NCBI GenBank assembly: GCA_002082245.2
Contig: NBTC02000002.1
Span: forward strand, 4,402,001 to 4,466,000
Length of the DNA stretch: 64,000 bases
Reading direction: 5' to 3'
From: Yersinia enterocolitica
GTDB taxonomy: Bacteria; Pseudomonadota; Gammaproteobacteria; Enterobacterales; Enterobacteriaceae
In this document: positions 55,031-62,950 of the stretch, in pieces
Position numbering within the stretch: position 1 is the stretch's first letter
How the letters are laid out: the number at the start of each line of letters is the position of its first letter
The notes under the pieces: model-generated
What the model was told of the DNA's origin: nothing
Databases searched by the model: none
The model's input: only the letters and a program-made list of their open reading frames with translations
Translations under genes and position numbers: made by a program

Positions 55031-55417
55031 TTATATTGACAGGCGATTTAGTTGAATCTGGATATCTTTATTCAAGTTAGCGATCCAGCGATTATATTTT
55101 GAGTGTATTTTCCCATTTTTGGCATCCATGTTAGTACTGCCAATATATTTGATTTGGTAATTATTAGCATTGTAATTAATTTGGATTTCAACAGTGTGAT
55201 CGCGATTTATTAACTTCCCGTTAATCACGCCTTCAGCGCCAGGTATCATTACCCAACCACGGTTTATCCCACCAGCCAGAATCGCTTTTTGTACTTCTGA
55301 AGTCGTGTGACTACCAATTATCGTTTGGTTAACGTTTTGGATAGGCGTCGTACCTGCACATCCAACAATAAATGTGATAGATACCAACCCGACCAAGAGT
55401 GCTTTTAATAGTTTCAT
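55031..55417 (-). CDS. Small lipoprotein of unknown function
   Basis: A 128-residue predicted lipoprotein: signal peptide MKLLKALLVGLVSITFIVGC with Cys20 as lipid anchor, then AGTTPIQN. Position +2 is Ala rather than Asp, which suggests outer-membrane sorting. The rest is polar, beta-rich in appearance (EIQINYNANNYQIKYIGSTN) and Asn/Ile-rich, with an ending of IQIQLNRLSI. I do not recognise the family. It lies 63 bases upstream of the methyltransferase on the same strand and is divergent from the ape operon. A role in pigment placement is only a guess. Confidence 0.75.
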   Translation of the reverse strand: MKLLKALLVGLVSITFIVGCAGTTPIQNVNQTIIGSHTTSEVQKAILAGGINRGWVMIPGAEGVINGKLINRDHTVEIQINYNANNYQIKYIGSTNMDAKNGKIHSKYNRWIANLNKDIQIQLNRLSI

Positions 55418-55796
55418 GATGATCCAATTAATTAATGATTTTCATGTTAACCCATGATAGGAGTAACGGAAGAATGCTAAATAGCAGAGATAAAATACTC
55501 TGACTTATTCTAATACACAAATATTCTTATGTTTGTTTTGTTTTAAATAAATGTAAAATTTATATTGTTATTTTGCGTCATTTTTATTTTAAAATAATAA
55601 TTACTTTTATTAAGTTTTTATCTAAAGAATGTTGAAGTTATGCCGATAAATAAAATATTTTACTTTTTAATTTTTTAAAAAATGCGATATGAATGGCCGA
55701 TAATTAAACCAAAAGATAATAGATAAAGTTTTTAAATGCTTTTTACCTAAAAATAGAATAAATTATCTCGCTTTGCTGTCTGGAAGTTCTGATATC
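55418..55796. other. AT-rich divergent spacer before the ape operon
   Basis: About 380 bases, very AT-rich, between the lipoprotein and apeC starts. It should contain promoters in both directions, but I cannot pick convincing -35/-10 pairs. The composition would suit H-NS binding. No small gene with a plausible start was seen. Confidence 0.5.
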
Positions 55797-56513
55797 GTGG
55801 CTCATTCATTGAATGTATTGAACTGGCGTGCTTTGGCTCCTGGTATGGAGTCGCAAGAGCACTGGCTTGCCTGGGCACAGGAGGAGGCACTCTCGGCGAC
55901 ATGGCAAGGGGATTTACCCAAGTCATCGCATATCCCTATGATGTCCGCTAGAAGAATGAGTACAGGCAGCCGACTAGCCGTTGAAGCGGGGCTTTCGTTA
56001 CTAGAGGAAGACACGGCTGATATGGCGATATTTACCAGTCGCCATGGGGAATTAGAGCGCACTTATAAAATATTGCAATCCCTCCATCAGCAGCAGAATA
56101 TTTCGCCAACAGATTTTGCTATGTCAGTGCATAATACTGCCTCCGGCTGGTTAACTATCATGGCGAGCAATACCATGCCAGTGACGTCTCTTGCCGCAGG
56201 CATAGATAGTTTTCAACAAGGTATAGTCGAAGCTATGGGGATGCTGGCTTGCGGCGCTGAGCGTGTGTTATTGGTCGATTTCGATGGAGTAATGCCTGAT
56301 TTTTATCATTCTCAGACTTCTCCAATAGGGTTGCCCTATGCCTTGGCATTAGTGTTAACCACCGGCGATGATTTACAGTGTGAACGTATTTCTAAGATTG
56401 ATGTTAATAATTCTGAATTGCCTCAGGGTCTTAGTTTTTTACGTAATTGGTTGAGCAAAAAGGGTTCTTTCGTTATACAAGGCCAGCATAATAATTGGCA
56501 CTGGAGTCAGTGA
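55797..56513 (+). CDS. apeC: Ketosynthase-like chain-length factor, ApeC type
   Basis: A 238-residue, ketosynthase-like protein of the beta-ketoacyl-synthase N-terminal family seen at the head of aryl-polyene operons. It is about half a normal ketosynthase. SRHGELERTYKIL is present, but where an active synthase has its cysteine it reads SVHNTASGWLTIM, with no Cys. It is therefore probably a partner subunit or chain-length factor of a downstream active synthase. GTG 55797 has GGAAG 10 bases upstream and is preferred to TTG 55773. The stop overlaps apeD by one base. Confidence 0.82.
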   Translation: MAHSLNVLNWRALAPGMESQEHWLAWAQEEALSATWQGDLPKSSHIPMMSARRMSTGSRLAVEAGLSLLEEDTADMAIFTSRHGELERTYKILQSLHQQQNISPTDFAMSVHNTASGWLTIMASNTMPVTSLAAGIDSFQQGIVEAMGMLACGAERVLLVDFDGVMPDFYHSQTSPIGLPYALALVLTTGDDLQCERISKIDVNNSELPQGLSFLRNWLSKKGSFVIQGQHNNWHWSQ

Positions 56514-57328
56514 TGGACAGTTCTCTTGCAGTACAAACTGCACCCCAACATTCTTCTTTGCTAAATCGGTTATGGCGAGTGGCTGCAACCGGTTTTTGTT
56601 TTGCACTTTTTGGCCTAGGTGGGCTGTTATTATCTATTCTATGGTTTACCTCTCTGCGCCTAATTGTTCGCTCTGAAGTAGTGCGTAACCAGATCACTCA
56701 GCAAAGTATTCGTTATAGTTTTCAACTGTTCTTGCGTATTGCTAAATTTCTGGGTGTTTTTGATTATCAAATAGAAAATAATGAGCTGTTTTGTGAGGAC
56801 TCGGGGTGTCTGATTGTTGCTAACCATCCTAGCTTATTAGATTATGTGCTGTTGGCAGCACACATGCCAAGATGTGATTGTATTGTCAAAGAAGCGTTGT
56901 TAAATAACATATTTGTTTCCGGTGTGATTAAATCCGCAGGATACTTAGTTAATGCTGAATCAGATAAATTATTAGCACACTGTAAAGCGCGTTTAGGCCG
57001 AGGAGGAAGTATCCTTATATTTCCTGAAGGGACCAGAACAACCGCAGGTTGTGCACTGAATTTGCAACGAGGAGCGGCGAATATCGCGCTACATAGTGGG
57101 TGTGATATTCGCGTAGTATATATTGATTGCAACCCACCAATGCTGACGAAAGAACTAAAATGGTATAATATACCGCCGGTAAAACCTCAATTTAATATTA
57201 TTGTTCAAAATAAAATCAATAGTAATGACTTTATTCAAGATAGCGATTTATCGTTAGCACTTGCTGCACGACGACTTACTAAACATTTAACCTGTGCATT
57301 AATGCCTGAATCTAAGAGAAAGAGTTAA
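56513..57328 (+). CDS. apeD: PlsC-type acyltransferase, ApeD
   Basis: A 271-residue member of the 1-acylglycerol-phosphate acyltransferase family. A hydrophobic N-terminal segment (about residues 26-50) anchors it in the membrane. The catalytic HX4D motif is H105-D110 in VANHPSLLDYV, and the substrate motif LIFPEGTRT lies near residue 173. In APE clusters it is thought to help attach the polyene to a lipid. ATG 56513 overlaps the apeC stop (TGATG). Its stop overlaps the first ACP gene by one base. Confidence 0.85.
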   Translation: MDSSLAVQTAPQHSSLLNRLWRVAATGFCFALFGLGGLLLSILWFTSLRLIVRSEVVRNQITQQSIRYSFQLFLRIAKFLGVFDYQIENNELFCEDSGCLIVANHPSLLDYVLLAAHMPRCDCIVKEALLNNIFVSGVIKSAGYLVNAESDKLLAHCKARLGRGGSILIFPEGTRTTAGCALNLQRGAANIALHSGCDIRVVYIDCNPPMLTKELKWYNIPPVKPQFNIIVQNKINSNDFIQDSDLSLALAARRLTKHLTCALMPESKRKS

Positions 57329-57585
57329 TGGAATTACTAAGTTGTGAGATTAAACAGCTAATTATTGATGCCCTAAATCTGGAAGGTATGTCGGTGGATG
57401 ATATTGACTCACAGGCTGCATTATTTGGTGACGGTTTAGGCTTAGATTCAATCGATGCGCTAGAACTGGGATTAGCACTCAAAAACCGATATAGCGTTGT
57501 ACTCTCTGCTGAGAGTGAAGATATGCGTCAGCACTTTTATTCGGTAGAAACGCTCGCGAAATTTATTTCTCAACAGCGTAACTAA
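57328..57585 (+). CDS. apeE: Acyl carrier protein, ApeE
   Basis: An 85-residue acyl carrier protein. The phosphopantetheine serine is Ser41 in GDGLGLDSIDALEL. It carries the growing aryl-polyene chain in APE systems. The ATG shares a base with the apeD TAA stop. It is followed by a second ACP gene after 15 bases. Confidence 0.92.
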   Translation: MELLSCEIKQLIIDALNLEGMSVDDIDSQAALFGDGLGLDSIDALELGLALKNRYSVVLSAESEDMRQHFYSVETLAKFISQQRN

Positions 57586-57600
57586 CAGGATATTGTCATA

Positions 57601-57852
57601 ATGGAAAAACAAGAAATTTATCAGCAAATTACAGCTCTTCTGGTTAAGCTATTTGAAATTGATGAAGCTGACATCAAACCAGAATCACGGCTTTATGAAG
57701 AGTTAGAGCTAGACAGTATTGATGCTGTCGATCTGGTTGTACATTTGCAGAAAGTGACGGGTAAAAAAATAATGCCGGAAATGTTCAAATCCGTTCGAAC
57801 GGTTCAAGATATTGTCGATGCCGTCGATAATTTATTAAACACCAAGTCGTAA
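57601..57852 (+). CDS. apeF: Acyl carrier protein, ApeF
   Basis: An 83-residue acyl carrier protein with phosphopantetheine Ser39 in EELELDSIDAVDL and more acidic helix II than its neighbour. APE pathways use two ACPs, one of which may be dedicated to starter loading or a distinct step. The ribosome-binding region is weak (AGGATATTGTCATA). Confidence 0.92.
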   Translation: MEKQEIYQQITALLVKLFEIDEADIKPESRLYEELELDSIDAVDLVVHLQKVTGKKIMPEMFKSVRTVQDIVDAVDNLLNTKS

Positions 57853-57865
57853 ATGGTGAAATCAG

Positions 57866-58459
57866 GTGACAGCTAATCAGCGTAATTTATTCATTGGTCG
57901 CCTGACTGTTTTGCTCAAAATCCTCACCGTTATTGCACTTACAGCCTACCCACTGGCGGTATGGTTTGGTTTATCGCGCTGGGGAATGCAGGTATTAGCG
58001 CCAATATTGTTATTAATGTTTACATTGCGCCTCTTTGCCGTGCGCAGCAAAATTAAGCAACAACTTTGGTTAGGTAAAGCGCTGGCGCTTGCTGGCATTA
58101 TTCTGTCTTTGGCAAGCTGGGGTTTAGGCAAGGCGCAGTGGTTGTTGTTTTATCCTGTCGCGGTAAACATCATTTTACTGGTGCTGTTTTCCTATTCTTT
58201 ATTTCGCCCCCCACCCATCATTGAAAGATTGGCAAGGCTGTCCGAGCCTGAATTATCTTCCCGAGCGGTGGCTTATACCCGAAAGGTGACACAGGTATGG
58301 TGCGGATTTTTTGCAGTAAATGGCACTATTGCTCTGGCGACCTGTTTATACGGCAATATGCATATATGGGCTTTATATAACGGTGGCTTGAGCTATTTAC
58401 TTATTGGTTCTTTGATGGGTCTGGAATGGATAATCAGGAAAAGGGTTCAACAGCAGTAA
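57866..58459 (+). CDS. apeG: COG4648-type membrane protein, ApeG
   Basis: A 197-residue integral membrane protein with about six hydrophobic segments (for example LLKILTVIALTAYPLAVWFG and LLFYPVAVNIILLVLFSYSL). The conserved stretch SRAVAYTRKVTQVWCGFFAVNG is typical of the COG4648 proteins of APE clusters. No catalytic activity is known. GTG 57866 is the only suitable start seen. The 3' end overlaps the AMP-ligase frame by 34 bases. Confidence 0.8.
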   Translation: MTANQRNLFIGRLTVLLKILTVIALTAYPLAVWFGLSRWGMQVLAPILLLMFTLRLFAVRSKIKQQLWLGKALALAGIILSLASWGLGKAQWLLFYPVAVNIILLVLFSYSLFRPPPIIERLARLSEPELSSRAVAYTRKVTQVWCGFFAVNGTIALATCLYGNMHIWALYNGGLSYLLIGSLMGLEWIIRKRVQQQ

Positions 58460-59817
58460 ATCTACCCATGGCGAATTGGTTGGATCATTCTCGGGATGAT
58501 GACCAGGTTATCGCCATGTGTGGCGCAAAGACCATAACCTTGAGTCAATTCAGGTGCGATGTTACCTATCTATTTAATAAAATTAATTTTTTACCCAATC
58601 AGCGCTGGGCATTATGTTTTGAAAATAGCTATTGGTTTACTGTTGCGCTGCTGGCTACGCTGTATTGCCAAAAAACGCCGGTAATTTTCGGCCATGCACG
58701 TGAGGCCGTTCTCAAAGAGCAATTGCATGAGTTTGATGGCCTGCTGACGGATCAATTACTGAATCTTGCCTGTCCAAGCGTTATAGTCGCAAGCCATGCC
58801 TCTAGTGAGACTGCCTATCATCCATTACCTGATTGGCCTTCTGCTGCGTCATTAATCCTCTTCACCTCGGGTTCTACGGGGGCTCCAAAAGCAGTCGTTA
58901 AATCTGTTGCGAGTTTGGATACCGAAAGCCATTGGCTGGCTGTTCAATGGGGAGGGCGCTTTGATAGAAAGAATAACCCATTAATTGTTGCGTCGGTGTC
59001 TCATCAACATTTATACGGGCTGACTTTTCGTATCTTTTTACCCCTCTCGCTGGGTATTCCCTTTCAGGCTGAGTTGATTGGTTATCATGAACAACTTCAG
59101 TCACTACCTGAATCTTGCTCACCAATATTTATTAGCAGTCCGGCATTTCTAAAGCGCATGGATACAAAATTGTCGCCGATTTTGTGTCGACAGATATTTT
59201 CCGCGGGCGGGCCGCTCAGTTATCAGGATGCGCAATCTACTTTAAATACACTGGGTACATTGCCAACAGAGATTTATGGTGCCACTGAAACCGGTGTTAT
59301 TGCTTATCGCCACCAATCAGCACCTGAACAAGCATGGCAGTTTTTCTCCGGTGTCAGTTTGGACATCAACAGCGACAATACTTTCACTGTTTACTCTGCC
59401 TTGATACCTGAATCAACAGGTATACCAATGAGCGATATTATAGAGCTATCCGATAACCGGCAGCGTTTTTATCTGCTGGGGCGTAAAGATCGAATAGTTA
59501 AAATAGAAGAGAAGCGTGTTTCACTCACAGAGATAGAACAGCGCTTAATGTCACTTCCTGAAATTGCAGATGCGACGGTATTGGTCTTAAGCCAAAACGA
59601 AAGAGTGAACATTGCTGCTGTTGTGGTATTGACCGACACAGGTAAAGAGCAACTTGCAGCAGAATCATTGAGGTCTTTTACTCAAAGCTTACGCAATACT
59701 TTGCGCCACTGGCTTGAGCCGGTCTCTGTTCCTCGTCGTTTACGTGTGATTGATGTTATCCCGCTGAATCCACAAGGGAAGCGTGATTATGCCCGCTTAC
59801 AGGAGCTATTCTTATGA
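58426..59817 (+). CDS. apeH: AMP-ligase (acyl/aryl-CoA-ligase family), ApeH
   Basis: A 463-residue member of the ANL adenylating superfamily. The P-loop LILFTSGSTGAPKAV lies near residues 143-157 and the aromatic/adenine motif EIYGATETG near 284. The C-terminal swivel domain includes LLGRKDRIVKIEEKRVSLTEIE and ends with NPQGKRDYARL, holding the catalytic lysine. In APE systems it activates the aryl acid starter for loading on an ACP. ATG 58426 overlaps apeG; ATG 58468 is an alternative start. Confidence 0.87.
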   Translation: MDNQEKGSTAVNLPMANWLDHSRDDDQVIAMCGAKTITLSQFRCDVTYLFNKINFLPNQRWALCFENSYWFTVALLATLYCQKTPVIFGHAREAVLKEQLHEFDGLLTDQLLNLACPSVIVASHASSETAYHPLPDWPSAASLILFTSGSTGAPKAVVKSVASLDTESHWLAVQWGGRFDRKNNPLIVASVSHQHLYGLTFRIFLPLSLGIPFQAELIGYHEQLQSLPESCSPIFISSPAFLKRMDTKLSPILCRQIFSAGGPLSYQDAQSTLNTLGTLPTEIYGATETGVIAYRHQSAPEQAWQFFSGVSLDINSDNTFTVYSALIPESTGIPMSDIIELSDNRQRFYLLGRKDRIVKIEEKRVSLTEIEQRLMSLPEIADATVLVLSQNERVNIAAVVVLTDTGKEQLAAESLRSFTQSLRNTLRHWLEPVSVPRRLRVIDVIPLNPQGKRDYARLQELFL

Positions 59818-60161
59818 TGTTGCCCGTCGTCGTCAGTCAGCAAATAACAGGTGATCACTTTGCCAGCATCGATCTCTTATTACCTGCTGATTTACTGTGG
59901 TTTAGTGGTCATTTCCCCACCTGTTCAATATTGCCCGGCGTCGCACAAATCAATTGGGTTATGCACTACGCCAATCAGTTACTGGGTCCGTTGCCGGTCG
60001 TGAGAAGTATCGATGTCGTAAAATTCCAGCGGCCACTGATGCCTGATGATGAAGTCACTCTCGTACTTAATTGGCAACGAACAAATCATAAACTGATGTT
60101 TAAGTACCTTGTCCATGGCGAAATAACTGCCAGTAGTGGAAAAATATCTCTATGTCAGTAA
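59814..60161 (+). CDS. apeI: Hot-dog dehydratase, ApeI
   Basis: A 115-residue single hot-dog domain of the FabA/FabZ dehydratase type. The catalytic histidine is His33 in FSGHFPTCSILPGVAQI, matching FabZ GHFP...PG. In APE biosynthesis ApeI dehydrates beta-hydroxy intermediates to the conjugated polyene. It overlaps the apeH stop (ATGATG) and its end overlaps the next gene by 10 bases. Confidence 0.85.
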   Translation: MMLPVVVSQQITGDHFASIDLLLPADLLWFSGHFPTCSILPGVAQINWVMHYANQLLGPLPVVRSIDVVKFQRPLMPDDEVTLVLNWQRTNHKLMFKYLVHGEITASSGKISLCQ

Positions 60162-61918
60162 CCACTTTCGCGCCGTGCGTGGTTATCCCTTGTTTCAATC
60201 ATGGTGAGACCATGGCGGGTGTGTTATCTCAGTTGGCTATGTATCAATTGCCATGTCTGATAATTGATGATGGCAGTGATGTTGATACTGCCAATGAGCT
60301 AACACGCCTGGCGGCGAAATACCCGTGGGTGGTGCTAATAACACAACCCGGAAATCGGGGGAAGGGGCATGCCGTTCTGAATGGACTGACCGTGGCACAA
60401 AAGCAGGGTTACAGCCATGCGCTACAAGTCGATGCTGATGGCCAGCACCAATTATCTGATATTCCAATAATGCTGGGCGAGGCGGAAAAATACCCCCATC
60501 ATCTAATTTCAGGGCGACCGGTTTACGATGAGTCTGTACCGAAGGCGCGGCTTTATGGCCGCTATATCACCCACTTCTGGGTATGGATCGAAACTTTATC
60601 TTTGTCGCTGAAAGACAGTATGTGTGGTTTTCGCGTTTATCCGATTGCCGAAACACAGGCTTTGGCTGCCCGGCACCCATTGGGTGTGCGAATGGATTTT
60701 GATACTGAGGTGATGGTGAGATTATATTGGCAGGGAACTGAGAGCCGGTTCTTGCCAACACAGGTCACCTATCCCGCAGAAGGTATTTCACATTTTGATG
60801 CGCTGCATGACAACTTACGTATTTCGTGGATGCATACCCGGCTATTTTTTGGCATGTTGCCGCGTATTCCTGCGTTGCTAAAGCGTAATATGCAAAAGCC
60901 CGAGCACCATTGGTCCCAGACGAAAGAACGCAATGGTTTGTGGGGGATGCGCTTGATGTTACGCAGTTATAAAATTCTGGGGCGCACAACTTTTAACCTG
61001 TTGTTATATCCTGTTATTGGCTATTTTTGGCTTACCGGACATCGTCAGCGCCAGGCATCAAACCATTATTTACAACACCTTACGGCTTTCGCCAAACAGC
61101 AAAATCACCCCTTACCGGCATCCTTAAACAGCTTCCGCCATTTCATGCGGTTTGGTGAGTCTATGCTCGATAAACTGGCGAGCTGGCAAGGGGATTTAGT
61201 GATGGGTAAAGATGTGGTTTTGGTTGGGCGTGAGCGCTGTGAGGCACAAATCGCCAGCCGTCAGGGGGCGCTAATTCTGGCATCGCATTTAGGTGATATT
61301 GAATCTTGTCGCGCTTTGGCTGAGCTATCTGTTGGTGTAAAAGTTAATGCATTGGTCTTTACCCAGCATGCTGCCCGTTTTAATCAGGTCATGCAGGAGA
61401 TTAACCCACACGCACTGATTAACCTTATCCAGGTAACCTCTATTGGACCTGATACTGCCATTTTATTGCGCCAGAAGCTGGATGAAGGGGAGTGGGTCGC
61501 GATTGTTGGTGATAGAACCTCCGTCAGCCCTTATCAACGAGATAACCAACCAAGAGTCATTTGGAGCACCTTCTTAGGCCACCCAGCACCTTTCCCGGTT
61601 GGGCCGTTTGCGTTAGCTGCGGCATTGCGCTGCCCGGTGTTTTTGATGTTTGGTTTAAAACTCGGTAGGCAGGGGAAGGAGGCTGCACCATCAGGTGTTA
61701 TTGATCCCGCATCTGCTGCCCGATTACATGTTTATTTTGAACCTTTCGCCGATCCATTGATATTACCGCGAGCAAATCGTCAGTCGGCATTGCAACAGGC
61801 AGTGGAGAGTTACGCCGCCCGCCTGGAGCACTACAGTTTATTAGCGCCGCTCGATTGGTTTAATTTTTATGATTTTTGGCATTTAAACGATGAAAAGCCA
61901 AACCAAGGAAATCAGTGA
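60152..61918 (+). CDS. apeJ: Glycosyltransferase-acyltransferase fusion, ApeJ
   Basis: A 588-residue two-domain enzyme. The N-terminal GT2 glycosyltransferase (about 1-230) has VVIPCFNHGETM, LIIDDGSDVD and the metal-binding DAD at 94-96 in LQVDADGQHQ. The C-terminal part (about 340-570) is an LpxL-type lipid acyltransferase with the HX4E motif SHLGDIESC near 378 and VGDRTSVSPY. Such fusions are typical of APE clusters and probably join the polyene to a glycolipid anchor. Confidence 0.88.
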   Translation: MSVTTFAPCVVIPCFNHGETMAGVLSQLAMYQLPCLIIDDGSDVDTANELTRLAAKYPWVVLITQPGNRGKGHAVLNGLTVAQKQGYSHALQVDADGQHQLSDIPIMLGEAEKYPHHLISGRPVYDESVPKARLYGRYITHFWVWIETLSLSLKDSMCGFRVYPIAETQALAARHPLGVRMDFDTEVMVRLYWQGTESRFLPTQVTYPAEGISHFDALHDNLRISWMHTRLFFGMLPRIPALLKRNMQKPEHHWSQTKERNGLWGMRLMLRSYKILGRTTFNLLLYPVIGYFWLTGHRQRQASNHYLQHLTAFAKQQNHPLPASLNSFRHFMRFGESMLDKLASWQGDLVMGKDVVLVGRERCEAQIASRQGALILASHLGDIESCRALAELSVGVKVNALVFTQHAARFNQVMQEINPHALINLIQVTSIGPDTAILLRQKLDEGEWVAIVGDRTSVSPYQRDNQPRVIWSTFLGHPAPFPVGPFALAAALRCPVFLMFGLKLGRQGKEAAPSGVIDPASAARLHVYFEPFADPLILPRANRQSALQQAVESYAARLEHYSLLAPLDWFNFYDFWHLNDEKPNQGNQ

Positions 61919-61919
61919 C

Positions 61920-62348
61920 ATGAATTTACCCGATGACCCGCGTTTTACTACCCGGATAGTTCACAATATCCCGTTTCATGATATTGACCCTATGGGGGTG
62001 GTGTGGCATGGCAATTATTTCCGTTATTTTGAAATTGCTCGTGAGGCTTTACTGAATCAAATTGATTATGGTTACCGCGCGATGCAGGCGTCAGGCTATG
62101 TGTGGCCAATAGTTGATACGCGAGTGAAATACATTGCCCCGCTCGAATTTGAACAGCGTATTCATATTTGTGCCTCTATTGAAGAATATGAGAACCGCTT
62201 ACGTATCGGTTACCAGATTTATGATGCGACCAGCGCGAAGCGCATGACAACCGGCTACACCATTCAGGTTGCCGTTAAAGCATCCACGAAAGAAATGAGC
62301 TTTGTTTCACCGCCGGTACTGCTGGAAAGAATGGGTATCGTCTCATGA
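61920..62348 (+). CDS. apeK: 4HBT-type thioesterase, ApeK
   Basis: A 142-residue hot-dog thioesterase. The signature IPFHDIDPMGVVWHGNYFRYFE lies at residues 17-38 in two pieces (IPFHDIDPMGVVWHG, NYFRYFE); the aspartate is the likely catalytic residue. It may release or proofread ACP-bound chains. I chose ATG 61920 with AAGGAAA upstream and a near overlap with the apeJ stop; ATG 61890 would overlap apeJ by 29 bases. Confidence 0.85.
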   Translation: MNLPDDPRFTTRIVHNIPFHDIDPMGVVWHGNYFRYFEIAREALLNQIDYGYRAMQASGYVWPIVDTRVKYIAPLEFEQRIHICASIEEYENRLRIGYQIYDATSAKRMTTGYTIQVAVKASTKEMSFVSPPVLLERMGIVS

Positions 62349-62950
62349 AATCGATATTCACCGTTCTCTTACTGTGTCTCAGTATCAGCGCTCATGCGGT
62401 AACGTTGGCATCGTTACAACAACGATTCAGCGAACAACCGGTGTTGCGCGCCGAATTTGAACAGCAGCGCAGTATTAGTGGAATGAATAAACCTTTAAAA
62501 TCAAGTGGTAATTTACTGATTTCACAGGATAAAGGGCTGTGGTGGTCACAGCAGCAACCTTTCGTTCTGACACTGCTACTCGACGATAAGCGCATGGTGC
62601 AAACCATGGCCGGCCAGCCTGCGCAGGTTATTACTGCTGACAGCAATCCGCAAATGTTCCAATTTAATCACTTATTAACGGCACTATTTCATGCTGATAC
62701 GTCGATTTTGGAGCAGAATTTTACCTTAGCTTTCACTGATAGTGGTCAAGATCGTTGGGTGTTAGTGCTCACCCCGAAAACCACACCATTGGATAAGCTC
62801 TTTAAAAGCATCACGTTGCACGGTCAATATTTTCTGGAAACTATCGATATTGAAGATATGCAGGGCGATGGGACCCACATCCGGTTTTTCAACCAATTAA
62901 CTGAACCTAAGATACTGAGCCATGCCGAACAGCAGCTTTTTGCGCACTGA
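62345..62950 (+). CDS. apeL: LolA-like periplasmic carrier, ApeL
   Basis: A 201-residue periplasmic protein with signal peptide MKSIFTVLLLCLSISAHA, followed by a LolA-like fold (LRAEFEQQRSISGMNKPLKS, SGNLLISQDKGLWWSQQQPF). LolA carries lipoproteins; the APE paralogue is thought to carry the lipid-linked polyene across the periplasm. The ATG overlaps the apeK stop by 4 bases (ATGA). Confidence 0.87.
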   Translation: MKSIFTVLLLCLSISAHAVTLASLQQRFSEQPVLRAEFEQQRSISGMNKPLKSSGNLLISQDKGLWWSQQQPFVLTLLLDDKRMVQTMAGQPAQVITADSNPQMFQFNHLLTALFHADTSILEQNFTLAFTDSGQDRWVLVLTPKTTPLDKLFKSITLHGQYFLETIDIEDMQGDGTHIRFFNQLTEPKILSHAEQQLFAH

